Shown here: piece by piece, positions 42,831-52,355 of the stretch
Layout: every line of letters begins with the position of its first letter
Numbering within the stretch: position 1 is the stretch's first letter
Source of the DNA: Gemmatimonadota bacterium
GTDB taxonomy: Bacteria > Gemmatimonadota > Gemmatimonadetes > Longimicrobiales > Gaopeijiaceae
Reading direction: 5' to 3'
Assembly: GCA_022560615.1 (NCBI GenBank)
Contig: JADFSR010000030.1
Location: 1 to 54,102, forward strand
Length of the DNA: 54,102 bases
The notes under the pieces: generated by a model
What the model was told of the DNA's origin: nothing
The model's input: only the letters and a program-made list of their open reading frames with translations
Database searches by the model: none
Program-made: the position numbers and the translations under genes

Positions 42831-44045
42831 CTACCGGCCCCCGACTGTGTCAGACAGACTCGTCCGCGAGCTCCGGTAGGGCCGGAAGTCCCTCCCCCAG
42901 TCCACGCCGATCACCTCCATCCATACTTCCGCGCCGTCCACATGGACCACGACGTAGTGGTACGGATTGTCGCCTCGCTCCGGACCCGGGCGGACCAGGT
43001 GGGTGACCCGGACCGAGTCGGCCGCAGCCTCGGCGAGATACGGTCGAAGGTCCGGCTCCCCCCGGTATGAGTAGAGTGGCGCTCCGCCCCCTCCGGTCAC
43101 GATCTGGTCTATCCGCCTCCATCGCCCGGTGCCGTCCAAGTACCGTTCGATCCAATGCTCGAAGAGATGCTCGTGACCGGTGAACACGAGGTCCACGCCG
43201 CGCTCGCGGAAGAGCGGCATCCAGCGGGCCCGGACTGCCGCGGTGGGGCGTTCCACGCGAGCCGCGCCGTGGGGGCCCGACGAGTACGCGGGATGATGGA
43301 AGAAGGCCACCACGTGGACGTAGCGTTCGCGGTCCAGCCCCTCGAGCTGGGCGGCAGCCCAAGCGAACTGCGTGGGATCATCTGCGATGTTCGAATCCAA
43401 GGCGAGCACGAAGGTGTTGCCGTATCCGAACGCATAGGTCGGGTAACCGTCCAGCCTGCGCGTTGCGCCGTCCGCGGGGATCAGCCTCGACACCGCTGCC
43501 AGATAATTGCGGAGGCCCCGCAAGCGCCCCGGCGCGTCTAGATTCGACGCGGCCGTGACATCGTGGTTCCCAGGAGCGAGGAAGTAGGGGACTCCGGCCT
43601 CCTGGGTGAGCCGGTTGATGAGCCCCACGAAACTGACGTTCCACTGTGTCGCGTCCTGTCCGTCGAACACCGCGTCGCCGCTCTGAAGCACGAAGCGCAC
43701 CGGGTCGGGCCCCGCTTGGAGAGAGGCTATGGTGCGGAGCATCGACTCGACGACGAGGGAGTGCTCGTACTGGGGGTCCTTCCCGTCCCGGCGTCCCCGA
43801 GTGTCGCCGTAAACGATGAACGAGAAGCGGGTGACGTCGACGCTCTCTGCTTCGGGCGGAAGCGGGATGCGTGGCGGCTCGATGGCTACCACTTCTTGCT
43901 CAGACGCTCCCGGGCCGGCAATCGGGACGATCTGGGCGCTGGATGCGCCGGGCATGGCGAGGTACGCGGCAACCACCAGGGCCCGAGGCCCGAGATCGTT
44001 GAGCATACGTGGCAGATCCACCCAGTCAGGCCTATAGGTCTTCAT
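42831..44045 (-). CDS. exported metallophosphoesterase (calcineurin-like)
   Basis: A 404-residue exported phosphoesterase. The N-terminal 38 residues look like a signal (RALVVAAYLAMPGASSAQ). Metal motifs follow in order: YGDTRG (Asp), QSGDAVFDG (Asp), APGNHDVT (Asn-His), FFHHPAYS (His) and FTGHEHLFEH (His-x-His), the complete dinuclear metallophosphatase set. The substrate could be a phosphomonoester or a diester; phosphatase D and purple acid phosphatase relatives share these motifs. A C-terminal beta domain of about 100 residues (HYVVVHVDGAEVWMEVIG) resembles that of purple acid phosphatases. Confidence 0.85.
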   Translation of the reverse strand: MKTYRPDWVDLPRMLNDLGPRALVVAAYLAMPGASSAQIVPIAGPGASEQEVVAIEPPRIPLPPEAESVDVTRFSFIVYGDTRGRRDGKDPQYEHSLVVESMLRTIASLQAGPDPVRFVLQSGDAVFDGQDATQWNVSFVGLINRLTQEAGVPYFLAPGNHDVTAASNLDAPGRLRGLRNYLAAVSRLIPADGATRRLDGYPTYAFGYGNTFVLALDSNIADDPTQFAWAAAQLEGLDRERYVHVVAFFHHPAYSSGPHGAARVERPTAAVRARWMPLFRERGVDLVFTGHEHLFEHWIERYLDGTGRWRRIDQIVTGGGGAPLYSYRGEPDLRPYLAEAAADSVRVTHLVRPGPERGDNPYHYVVVHVDGAEVWMEVIGVDWGRDFRPYRSSRTSLSDTVGGR

Positions 44046-44149
44046 CGCACGCTCTCCTGGATTGTTACCGGGACTACCGACGAAGCTGGCGACCGAAAAT
44101 ACGGCGCTCAGCAGCCGCGGCTATCCGCGGGCCGTTGGACGCAGGAAAC

Positions 44150-44662
44150 TCAGTCGTGAGGGGCAAATTCCGGAGAGTTGTCGTCGAAACTCCATATGTA
44201 CGGAGGCTCAGCGCCACACACCCGGGCATATGCGTAGAGTTGCCCGCGGTGATGGAGGAACTCGTCGCTGAGGATATTGAAGAGAACCCAGCCCGGAAGC
44301 GTCATATCCCACGGGGTCGGTACCATGGCGCTCAACTCCGCGTCGCCGATCGAGGCCACGGCCGCGTCCGCCTCATCCCAGCATGCCCTGGCGAACGAAA
44401 CGACATCGGCCTTGTTCGCGAGGCCGGTCGCGATGCTTTCTTCTGATGATTCATCGGCCGTGACCTCACCCTTCGCGATACCTTGGGCGATGTTTCGCAC
44501 GAGCGCACCTGACGTGTGGACCACCATCTCAGTCGGCGTGCGCATTCCCTGGACTGGATTGCTGTGGAATTGATCGTCGGGAATCACCTCGAGCAGGCGA
44601 AGGTACACCCCGTACTTCTGTCGGATCTGGTCCCACGCTTTGTCTAGCGTCTGCTTGTTCAC
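44150..44662 (-). CDS. DinB-family protein
   Basis: A 170-residue four-helix-bundle protein. The DinB metal triad is visible: EMVVHTSGALVRN (first His), and DEFLHHRGQLYAYAR near the end with two more His. TPWDMTLPGWVLFNIL between them is typical. Members are metal-binding thiol transferases or proteins of unknown activity, and the name derives from an SOS-induced gene. The ATG at 44662 gives the usual start, TLDKAWDQIRQKY. Confidence 0.8.
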   Translation of the reverse strand: MNKQTLDKAWDQIRQKYGVYLRLLEVIPDDQFHSNPVQGMRTPTEMVVHTSGALVRNIAQGIAKGEVTADESSEESIATGLANKADVVSFARACWDEADAAVASIGDAELSAMVPTPWDMTLPGWVLFNILSDEFLHHRGQLYAYARVCGAEPPYIWSFDDNSPEFAPHD

Positions 44663-44862
44663 AACTCCCTCCCTCTTATCCGAGGCGGCCGGCCCTCAGT
44701 CGGGTGTCAGCGAGGCACGGTGTCCCGAAGGACCGGGCCCGCAGATCATCGTAGACCCACCTGCACCATTCGCGAAAGCGAGCTAGGCCAAGGGCCTGCG
44801 CCGGAGTCCGGCGTTACATGACGTGGCGTTGGGACTTCGACCCGTCCCATCCGCCTTCGTTA
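44663..44862. other. 200-base intergenic gap
   Basis: No gene seen. It probably holds the promoter for the DinB gene and the end region of the phosphatase gene. No terminator hairpin with a T-run is visible. Confidence 0.3.
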
Positions 44863-45441
44863 CTAGCCCGTTAGGCGAAGTCCGTATTCAAGAACCACAA
44901 CCTGGGGCCACTCGACTTCAAACACGGACACCGCCGCGGCAGGTCCACTGAAAACTTCGTCGCCACCGTGAAGGTCGGCGTTAGTACCCAGCCGGTATAG
45001 GAAGTCGATCGTACCTCCGTGCGTGACCGCCAACACATGGTCGTGGACCAAGATGTCCTCTAGCCACGCAACGACCCGATCAAAGTGCTGACCTCTACTC
45101 TCTCCGTTCGGGATCACGTACTCGGCGTCCAATCGGCGGAACGAGCGGAACTCATCAGGAAACGTGTCTTGGCATTGGCCGGCCGTAAGCCCCTCAAAGA
45201 TCCCAAAGCATCTCTCGGCGAGTCTTGGCTCCTCAACGTTTTCTAAAATACCAAGGCTCCGTGCGGTCTCTTTGCACCTGGTAGCTGGGCCGCAGTAAAC
45301 GGCGTCGTATTCCGCGGTGCTGAAGCTGGTCGCTTCCAGCTCTAGTCGTTGAACTTCCGTCAGACCCTCATCGCCAGCACCGCTGAAGATCCCCTGCTCG
45401 TTCAACGCGGTCGTTCCGTGCCTCAAACAAGACACCCTCAT
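44863..45441 (-). CDS. histidine phosphatase superfamily protein
   Basis: A 192-residue phosphatase. LRHGTTALN near the start is the Arg-His-Gly catalytic motif, with VYCGPATRCKETA and RCFGIFEGLTAGQ following, and VTHGGTIDFLYR carries the second catalytic His. The pattern matches cobC/phosphoglycerate-mutase-like phosphatases acting on small phosphates or adenosylcobalamin precursors. No cobalamin genes are nearby. The start at 45441 gives a compact N-terminus exactly at the RHG strand. The codon choice looks slightly less GC-rich than neighbours, but the signal is weak. Confidence 0.8.
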   Translation of the reverse strand: MRVSCLRHGTTALNEQGIFSGAGDEGLTEVQRLELEATSFSTAEYDAVYCGPATRCKETARSLGILENVEEPRLAERCFGIFEGLTAGQCQDTFPDEFRSFRRLDAEYVIPNGESRGQHFDRVVAWLEDILVHDHVLAVTHGGTIDFLYRLGTNADLHGGDEVFSGPAAAVSVFEVEWPQVVVLEYGLRLTG

Positions 45442-45580
45442 AACACTCGCGTCCGTTCAGTCCCGTGAGAGCATGTCATGTCAACGGACCGCTCGCGTCG
45501 TATGTCGCGAGTGGCGTAGGACCATGCAGCCTCACCACCCGAGCCGCCCGGTCACTCAGATGGCAGCTTCTTGCCAGCAG

Positions 45581-46555
45581 TCAGTCTCCGAGCACGTATC
45601 CGAAGATGAGCGGCGCTACGATCGAGGCGTCCGAGTTGATCTCGAAGCGGGGCGTCGAGGGATCGAGCTTGCCCCACGTGATCTTTTCGTTGGCGGGAGC
45701 CCCAGAGTAGCCGCCATATGATGGTTGGGCGTCGGTGATCTGGCAGAAGTATCCCCAGAACGGGACGTCTTCGTTCAGGTCCTGGATGAGGCTGGGCACC
45801 GCACAGATCGCAAAATCCCCCGCGATGCCACCCCCGATCTGGAAGAAACCGACCGACGGCTCCGCACCGGCTCCGTGGTTGGCCCGATACCACTCGATGA
45901 GCGCCTGAAACTGCTCCGTGCCGGTCTTCACACAGAGGTGATCTGGCAGCAAGCCCAGGATTACGTTGGCGGCAAACATGTTGCCCGTGGTGGAGTCTTC
46001 CCACCCGGGTGCGAACACGGGGATTCCCATCTCTGCGGCCGCGAGCATCCAGGAGTGTGCGGGATCACCCTGATAGTGGTCCGAAAGCGTTGGGTCCTCG
46101 AGTACTTGCAGGAGGAACTCGCCCGGGGTCATCCGGTCTCCGTTCTCGGCCGCGGCCTGCCACGCCGCGAGCAACCGGGCCTCGATGTGTCGCATGACCG
46201 TCTCCGGAATGCACGTGTCGGTGACACGGTTCATCCCCCGCTCATGGAGCGTCTGCTCATCCCTGGCGGAGAGATCCCGCCACGAGGAGACGATCTCATA
46301 GTCGCGATTCGCCACCAAGTTGAAAACGTCCTCCTCCAGGTTCGCACCGGTGCACGAGATCGCGTGCACTTTCCCCTCGCGAATCATGCGCGCAAGGATG
46401 ACCCCCAACTCGCCAGTCGAGGCGGCCCCGGCCATCGCGAGCAGCATCTTGCCACCCGCGTCTATGTGCGCCTCATACGCCCTCCCGGCCTCAAGGACTT
46501 CTCGCGCGTTGAAGTGGCGATAGTGCTTCTCGAGGAAATCCCGGACTGTGCCCAA
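45581..46555 (-). CDS. deoxyhypusine synthase-like protein
   Basis: A 324-residue NAD-dependent enzyme of the deoxyhypusine synthase family. MAGAASTGELGVILARMIREGKVHAISCTGANLEEDVF is the family start, followed by TPGEFLLQVLED, PVFAPGWEDSTTGN, VGFFQIGGGIAGDF and APANEKITWGKLD, whose Lys is at the position of the active-site lysine of the eukaryotic enzyme. Bacteria have no eIF5A, so these homologues are thought to transfer the aminobutyl group of spermidine to another acceptor, for example making homospermidine. It is 13 bases after the deacylase gene on the same strand. A second polyamine-linked pair lies at 10.2-12.9 kb. Confidence 0.85.
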   Translation of the reverse strand: MGTVRDFLEKHYRHFNAREVLEAGRAYEAHIDAGGKMLLAMAGAASTGELGVILARMIREGKVHAISCTGANLEEDVFNLVANRDYEIVSSWRDLSARDEQTLHERGMNRVTDTCIPETVMRHIEARLLAAWQAAAENGDRMTPGEFLLQVLEDPTLSDHYQGDPAHSWMLAAAEMGIPVFAPGWEDSTTGNMFAANVILGLLPDHLCVKTGTEQFQALIEWYRANHGAGAEPSVGFFQIGGGIAGDFAICAVPSLIQDLNEDVPFWGYFCQITDAQPSYGGYSGAPANEKITWGKLDPSTPRFEINSDASIVAPLIFGYVLGD

Positions 46556-46568
46556 TCAACGACTCCTA

Positions 46569-48155
46569 CTACGAGACCTCTCGTCTCCCCTTCTGCAGTA
46601 CCCGACCCGCACGCACACCCGTAAACGCCCCGTCCTTGATAGCGGCCTCGCCGTTCACGAAGACGTGCACCATGCCCTCCGAGTAGTGGTGCGGATCGGT
46701 GTATTCGGCCACGTCACGTACTGCATCGAGATCGAACACCACGATGTCCGCAATCGCACCGGCGCGCAGCACGCCCCGGTCGGGCATCCCGAACACCTGC
46801 GCCGGTAGCGACGTCATGCTCCGGATCGCCTGCTCCAGGGAGACCGTGCCCTTCTCCTTCACGTAGAGCCGTATCTTTCGTGCGAACGCCCCATAACTGC
46901 GCGGGTGCGGCACTCCTTCGTCCATCGGCACCAGACCGCCGTCAGACGACGTCATCGTCCACGGCTGCACCATGAGTGTCTCGACATCGTCGTCGTGCAT
47001 GTTGAACGAGACGATGCTCACGCTCCCGCCCCGGATGAGATCGATCGCGGTGTCGATCGGGTCCTGCCCTCGCTCCTCGGCGACCGCACTCAGGAGCCTG
47101 CCCTCGATCGACTCGTCCGGGCGGTATCGGCGGAACTGGATTCGGTCCGCGCCACCTCGGCGAGCGAGGCCCTCGACCATTCCCTCACGGATGCGAGCCA
47201 TGACGTCGGGGTCGTCCATGCGGGCCATCAGTGAGTCGCGTCCGCCCGCTTGCGACCACCTTGGCAGCAAGGCCGCGTTGAGCCCCGTCGCCGACGCGGT
47301 GTAGGGATACTGGTCCGCGAAGACCTGCACGCCCTCGGCCCGAGCGCGTTCGACTCGCTGCACGATGGCGGCCCCATATCCCCATACGTCCGGTCCCAGC
47401 GCCTTCACGTGGGTCAGCACCGTCGGGATACCGGCAACGCGTCCTACGTTGATGACCTCCTCGACCGAGGCGATCAGGCCTATGCTGTACGTCGACTCGT
47501 CTCGGTGGTGGCTCGTATACGAGCCACCGAATGGCGCGACCTCCTTGGCGAGTTCCTCGATCTCCTCGGGCGGGGCGTAACTGCCCGGCACGTAATAGGT
47601 CCCGGAAGAGAGGCCCCACGCCCCTTCCGCCATGCCGTCGCGCACGAGCCGACGCATGCGGTCGAGCTCGGCCGGCGTCGCTACGCGATCCTCGCTGCCA
47701 AGCACCGCGCGGCGCACGGATCCATGACCCACGAGTTGGGCCGCGTTCACTCCGAGCCCGTCGACCTGCAGTTCAGCTCGTTGCTCAGCCAGATCGAGGC
47801 TGCCGCCACCGTCCGGATTCACGAAGACCGTGGTCAGACCCATCGCCAGCAGCGGCTCAGCGTGGCTCAACCCGGGCGAGGCGAGCCCTGGTCCTGCATG
47901 GGAATGCACGTCGATGAAGCCGGGTGTCACATAGAGGCCCGTAGCGTCGATCACCTCGTCGGCCGCAACGTCACCCAGATTGCCGACAGCCTCGATCCGG
48001 TCGCCTCGGATGAGCACGTCCGCGCGAATCCATGGATTGCCCGAACCGTCCATGACTCGACCATTCCTGATCAGAATCGTGCGGTCCTGACCGGCTACTG
48101 CGGTGGTGGCGCAAAGGCCGATCGCGCAGAGGACGGTCATGGCGCGTCGCATCAT
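46569..48155 (-). CDS. secreted N-acyl-D-amino-acid deacylase-like amidohydrolase
   Basis: A 528-residue exported hydrolase. The ATG at 48155 follows GGGAG and opens a signal peptide ending AVAGQ; the longer frame to 48641 overlaps the divergent ATPase gene. ILIRNGRVMDGSGNPWIRADVLIRGDRI is the amidohydrolase N-terminal beta part, and TPGFIDVHSHAGPG holds the first metal His pair. GLSSGTYYVPGSYAPPEEIEELAK, TVLTHVKALGP and SSDGGLVP complete the D-aminoacylase layout. It should remove acyl groups from D-amino acids in the periplasm, possibly from peptidoglycan fragments. Confidence 0.85.
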   Translation of the reverse strand: MMRRAMTVLCAIGLCATTAVAGQDRTILIRNGRVMDGSGNPWIRADVLIRGDRIEAVGNLGDVAADEVIDATGLYVTPGFIDVHSHAGPGLASPGLSHAEPLLAMGLTTVFVNPDGGGSLDLAEQRAELQVDGLGVNAAQLVGHGSVRRAVLGSEDRVATPAELDRMRRLVRDGMAEGAWGLSSGTYYVPGSYAPPEEIEELAKEVAPFGGSYTSHHRDESTYSIGLIASVEEVINVGRVAGIPTVLTHVKALGPDVWGYGAAIVQRVERARAEGVQVFADQYPYTASATGLNAALLPRWSQAGGRDSLMARMDDPDVMARIREGMVEGLARRGGADRIQFRRYRPDESIEGRLLSAVAEERGQDPIDTAIDLIRGGSVSIVSFNMHDDDVETLMVQPWTMTSSDGGLVPMDEGVPHPRSYGAFARKIRLYVKEKGTVSLEQAIRSMTSLPAQVFGMPDRGVLRAGAIADIVVFDLDAVRDVAEYTDPHHYSEGMVHVFVNGEAAIKDGAFTGVRAGRVLQKGRREVS

Positions 48156-48272
48156 TCGCTCGTCTCCCGTCTCAACTCGGTGCTGGGGCGACGACCCCGG
48201 GGCTTGAGGCGAAAGTATACTACCAGACGGCAGGCACGGAAGCGGGCCCAGACAACCAGCAGGACGGAGGCC

Positions 48273-50012
48273 ATGCGCGACGCGAGCGAACTGGCGAAGC
48301 TGCTCGAGCGGATCGACGGACGGGGGTACAAGGCGTACAAGGAGATCTCTGGACCGTGGCGGTTCTCGGACTTCACGCTGCACGTCGATCACGTGCAGGG
48401 GGACCCGTTTGCGGCCCCTACTCGGGTGCGCGTGACGCTGAGCACGGACGTCGTCGACCTCCCGCAGTCGGCCTACCGAACTCGGCCGCGCGCGCTCGGT
48501 ACGGCGGCGTTCCTCGCTCGGGCTTTCGCGCAGGCCGCCCGCGGCGGCGGTCGGTCGGGCAGCGGCAAGAGCGGAGAGATCCGGATGGAGGATCCTGGTC
48601 AGACCGTTCTCCTGCAGACCGCCGTGCTCATGCGCGAACACGGGGATCTAGAGGCCCGCTTTACGGTCGGGCTACCTGCGCAAGGGCGCCGTGTGCTCGG
48701 CCGCCAGGCGTCCGAATTGCTGACCGCGCGCGTCCCGCAGCTCGTGCGCGCCACGCTGATAGCGTCGGCGCACGACGTCGCCGAGATCGAAGCTCACGCA
48801 GCCACCAACGAAGACGCCGACGCCCTCAGAAGCCAACTGGAGGGGCAGGGATTGGTCGCTTTCATAGCGGATGGCTCGGTGCTGCCACGCCGAAGCGGAA
48901 TCGACGATCGACCGCTAGAGGGCGAAAACGTCGTTTCCTTCCGCTCGCCCGAGTCGCTTCGAGTGACGCTCGAGCTTCCGAGCGCCGGTACGGTGTCGGG
49001 CATGGGCGTTCCACAGGGTGTGACGCTGATCGTGGGGGGTGGCTTCAACGGCAAGAGTACGTTGCTCCGTGCCATCGAGTCGGGCGTCTATAACCACCGG
49101 CCCGGGGACGGGAGGGAACGGGTGGCCACCCGATTCGACGCGGTGAAGGTGCGCGCGGAAGACCGACGTTCGGTCTCGGGCGTCGACATATCGAGCTTCA
49201 TCGATGGACTCCCGTTCGGACAGGACACGAAGCGATTCTCCACGGAGAACGCCTCGGGATCGACGAGTCAGGCCGCGGCGATCGTCGAAGCGCTCGAGGC
49301 CGGTGCGCGACTGCTGCTCGTCGACGAAGACACCTCGGCGACGAATTTCATGATCCGTGATCGCCGGATGCAGCAGCTCGTTCCGAAGGAAGGCGAGCCG
49401 ATCACGCCCTTCGTCGATCGCGTACGCGAGTTGTACGAGAGTCGGGGCGTGAATTGCGTGCTCGTGCTCGGAGGGAGTGGGGACTATCTGGACGTGGCCG
49501 ACACCGTGATCCGTATGACCGATTACGCACCGTGGGACGTCACCGCGGAGGCGAGGACCGTGGCGGCGGAGATCCCGACCGGACGAGCGACGGAACGGAA
49601 ACGACCGCTTACTACGTTCTCCCTCCGTCGCGTTCAGCCGCGTTCCGTCGACCCGAGCAAGGGCCGTCGTGCGTCGTACGTGCGCGTGCCAGACGACCGA
49701 ACTCTCATCTTCGGCAGTGAGACCATCGACCTCGCCGGCGTCGAGCAGATCGCGAGTCGCGCGCAGATGCGGGCGATCGGACAGGGTCTCGTCCTGTTGG
49801 CCGAGCGAGTCCTGGGGGAAGACTCCGCTGAAGCAAGCAGGCCCCTCAGCAGCGCAGTCGACGTTGCCGGCGCGCTGGACGCCGTCGAGAGCCTCCTCGA
49901 GGAGGGAGACTTGGACGTCCTCGACCCCCGCCGCGTCGGCGACCTCGCGGAGTTCCGGCGCTTTGAGCTGGCCGCCGCGTTGAACAGGTTGCGCACATTG
50001 CGGGTAGATTAG
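48273..50012 (+). CDS. ABC-class ATPase, PF09818 type
   Basis: A 579-residue soluble P-loop protein. The ATG at 48273 follows GGAGG. Walker A is VGGGFNGKSTLLRAIESGVY near residue 257, Walker B is LLLVDEDTSATNFMIRD near 350, and NASGSTSQAAAIVEAL before it resembles an ABC signature. The N-terminal 240 residues and the C-terminal 150 match the layout of the putative ABC-ATPase family PF09818, which has no membrane part and no known function. It is divergent from the deacylase, with 117 bases between. The ORF ends 26 bases before the inverted-repeat element. Confidence 0.85.
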   Translation: MRDASELAKLLERIDGRGYKAYKEISGPWRFSDFTLHVDHVQGDPFAAPTRVRVTLSTDVVDLPQSAYRTRPRALGTAAFLARAFAQAARGGGRSGSGKSGEIRMEDPGQTVLLQTAVLMREHGDLEARFTVGLPAQGRRVLGRQASELLTARVPQLVRATLIASAHDVAEIEAHAATNEDADALRSQLEGQGLVAFIADGSVLPRRSGIDDRPLEGENVVSFRSPESLRVTLELPSAGTVSGMGVPQGVTLIVGGGFNGKSTLLRAIESGVYNHRPGDGRERVATRFDAVKVRAEDRRSVSGVDISSFIDGLPFGQDTKRFSTENASGSTSQAAAIVEALEAGARLLLVDEDTSATNFMIRDRRMQQLVPKEGEPITPFVDRVRELYESRGVNCVLVLGGSGDYLDVADTVIRMTDYAPWDVTAEARTVAAEIPTGRATERKRPLTTFSLRRVQPRSVDPSKGRRASYVRVPDDRTLIFGSETIDLAGVEQIASRAQMRAIGQGLVLLAERVLGEDSAEASRPLSSAVDVAGALDAVESLLEEGDLDVLDPRRVGDLAEFRRFELAAALNRLRTLRVD

Positions 50013-50038
50013 TCCCCCGATGAGACCCGGTCCGACTC

Positions 50039-50310
50039 TAGAAGGGTGATCGGCAAGGGGGGTGGGCCGCGCGACCCACGCCATACGGCGTGGGTGCCCC
50101 GTGCTTGCGCGCGTTCAGGCAAGGAACGACGAGGAGTCGTAGCCGAGCGGGCACCGACGCCGAAGGCGGCGGTGCGACGAGGAGAGACGATGGATCAACC
50201 GCGCGGGCACCGACGCGAAGCGTTGGTCGCCATGTGCCCAACACCATGATGAGAGGACACACATGTCTGTGGGTTGCGGTGGCACGGCCCCCTTGCCGAT
50301 CACCCTTCTA
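50039..50310. repeat. 272-base structured element with perfect 23-base inverted termini
   Basis: The first 23 bases (50039-50061, starting TAGAAGGGTG) are the exact reverse complement of the last 23 (50288-50310). Inside are hairpins: ACCCACGCC with GGCGTGGGT (50074-50095) and GCACCG with CGGTGC (50151-50175). GCGGGCACCGACGC occurs twice. A second copy of the left part of the interior begins at 53998. No transposase is encoded, so it could be a MITE-like element or an RNA gene. No target-site duplication is obvious. Confidence 0.7.
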
Positions 50311-52080
50311 GGAGGGCAGCTACCGGCCGCGATCCCGGAACTGGGCGCCGCAGTCCCTGGGCTCGCAGTATCCGGCACCGCGAGCGCGGAGCCGTTCCTC
50401 ATCGAGGGCGAAGCCGCCTCCGCCCAGGGTGTGCTCAAAGGCGGGATCGACCGCATCCGCATCCATGACCGTGTGGTCGTGTGCGACCTGACAGTCGGAG
50501 ACTCACTCGGGGTCAATTTCATCATGATGCCAGGGGCGCTTCGACGGGAACGGACAGGCCCCCTGGGGACCGTCATGGAGAACATTGTCGTCACGCCGAC
50601 GCTGCCGTTGGTGGCGGTGCAGTGGAGCGGATCGCCGGTGGGAGACGATGGCGCGTTACGGCTCACGGTCACCCCGGGCGGTACGCAAGTCCGGTACGAC
50701 GTGCACGACGGAGTCCTGCGCGCGGTTGGCCAAGATCCAGACCGGTCGGTCGCGGTGGTGCTGTACGGAGGCACGGGGAAGTGGACTCTTGCGGACGAAG
50801 GCGACGGCCGCGTGCTCGCGTCACACGAGATGGGCGGCGACGGGCCGCTGACGCTCTTGGTCACCGCAGGAAGCGAGGCCGCGCTCCGCTCCACGCTCGC
50901 TGCAGCCGCTCACTTACCTGTGCATGAACGGCGCGCCGCGTCGTCGACGACCGATAACGTCCGGGTCGTGACGGGGGTCGCGGAGCTCGACGACGGCATT
51001 GCGTGGGCGTCGTTCCGCGTTCGTGCGTCACTCCGGCGTGGCGCCGTGACGACTCCCGGCCACCACGCGTTCTGGTCGGGCCTCGGGGCGCTCGCGGTCG
51101 CGGACGTGGAGAGCGCAAGCCGGGCTGTGGCGCTCCTGGAAGGCAAGCTCGGGGCGGGAGAGGCATGCCAGCCGGCGTGGCCCGTGGACGCGATGGCTGC
51201 GCTGCTCGCGGCGCGCTTGGCGCTCGCATCCGACGACGCCTCGGCCGCCCGGCACCACGCCCGGCTGATCTTGGATCGGGTGTGGTCTCCAAGGGAACTG
51301 CCCTCCGACGGTGCACGCCTCTGGGCGTTCGCGCTCGAGACGCTCGCGGACGCCTTGCGCTACACGGAGACCGACGACCGCATCGCGAAGCTGAGGACGC
51401 TCGCGGCGGAGCTGCCGTCCAGCGCTGCGGACGGCATGCGACTATCGATGATCGACGACGAACGTCCCGACGCAGGAGACTTCCTTCGATCGGTTCTCGC
51501 CGGCGGCTTGGGCTACGCGCCCCAGACGGGCATCCGGAGACTCGACGATACACTGCGCACGTGGTCCGGCTTCGGCGAGGACGCCGATGGAGCGTGGGGG
51601 CGGTGGCGAAGGACCCTCTCCGAAGGGCTCGTGAGCGGGCCCTCGGGCCCCGCTAGCTGGGATGAGGTCGATGACGTGCTCGCGCCCGGCGCCCCAGTCG
51701 CCGGGGCCGTGCTCGCAGCATTCTCGCACAGCGTACTGGGCTACATGCCCGACGCGCCGTCCGGACGACTGCGCCTCGCGCCACGGCTCCCGTCTCACGT
51801 GCGCTCTCTCACCGTTGAGAGACTACGTCTTGGGTCTACTTCCATCACGCTTCGATACGAGCGCTCGAAGACCCGTCACCGCTTCGTGCTCGAACCGACT
51901 TCGGCTCGTGTGCCACCGATGCTGGTATTCGAACCTTCGATCCCGGGGACGCGCCTCGCTGAGGCGCATATCGGAGACGCCCGCGTGGACCTCGAGGCGA
52001 CTCCGGAGGGCGAGCGTGTCCGGGTGCGTGTCCAACTCCCGCTCGAAGGGCCGTGCACGATCGACCTCAGGACCGAATAG
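50263..52080 (+). CDS. conserved hypothetical protein, alpha-helical/glycosidase-like, start uncertain
   Basis: A protein of up to 605 residues. The middle (residues 290-480) is rich in helical segments with Trp/Asp, such as GHHAFWSGLGALAVADV and PSDGARLWAFALETLADALRY, and the C-terminal beta part reads SGRLRLAPRLPSHVRSLTVERLRLG. This layout recalls (alpha/alpha)6 glycosidases with a C-terminal beta domain, but no catalytic motif is certain. The first 17 codons lie inside the inverted-repeat element (50039-50310). No ATG, GTG or TTG start is obvious soon after it, so either the element supplies the start or the gene is 5'-truncated. No signal peptide is seen. Confidence 0.6.
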   Translation: MSVGCGGTAPLPITLLGGQLPAAIPELGAAVPGLAVSGTASAEPFLIEGEAASAQGVLKGGIDRIRIHDRVVVCDLTVGDSLGVNFIMMPGALRRERTGPLGTVMENIVVTPTLPLVAVQWSGSPVGDDGALRLTVTPGGTQVRYDVHDGVLRAVGQDPDRSVAVVLYGGTGKWTLADEGDGRVLASHEMGGDGPLTLLVTAGSEAALRSTLAAAAHLPVHERRAASSTTDNVRVVTGVAELDDGIAWASFRVRASLRRGAVTTPGHHAFWSGLGALAVADVESASRAVALLEGKLGAGEACQPAWPVDAMAALLAARLALASDDASAARHHARLILDRVWSPRELPSDGARLWAFALETLADALRYTETDDRIAKLRTLAAELPSSAADGMRLSMIDDERPDAGDFLRSVLAGGLGYAPQTGIRRLDDTLRTWSGFGEDADGAWGRWRRTLSEGLVSGPSGPASWDEVDDVLAPGAPVAGAVLAAFSHSVLGYMPDAPSGRLRLAPRLPSHVRSLTVERLRLGSTSITLRYERSKTRHRFVLEPTSARVPPMLVFEPSIPGTRLAEAHIGDARVDLEATPEGERVRVRVQLPLEGPCTIDLRTE

Positions 52081-52134
52081 GAAACGAGGCCGACCAGTGA
52101 ACTCTCTGGCCCCGTAGCGATCAGCCCTTGCTGA

Positions 52135-52326
52135 TCAGTCCTCTTCGAGATAGCCGTGCTCGCGGAGCAACTCCTTGATCCGAGGCTCTCGATCGGCCAG
52201 CGTCGTCTTCGCAATCTCACGCGCAAACTCGACACGATGGACCTCGGACACGTTGTCCAACACGGCGATCGGCGCTCCGTAGCGCAGTAGAATACGTTTG
52301 GCGTCGACAGTGACGGAATCGTTCAC
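52135..52326 (-). CDS. small conserved-looking protein (63 residues)
   Basis: The GTG at 52326 lies behind GGGGGAAAC, a plausible ribosome-binding site, and gives a 63-residue protein NDSVTVDAKRILLRYGAPIA through VLDNVSEVHRVEFAREIAKT to EPRIKELLREHGYLEED. It is charged, helical and acidic at the end. The longer frame to 53127 is antisense to the next gene and has no family features. I do not recognise the protein. Divergent with the membrane protein gene that starts at about 52356. Confidence 0.55.
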   Translation of the reverse strand: MNDSVTVDAKRILLRYGAPIAVLDNVSEVHRVEFAREIAKTTLADREPRIKELLREHGYLEED

Positions 52327-52355
52327 GTTTCCCCCAGAACCATGCCGCGGATGAG

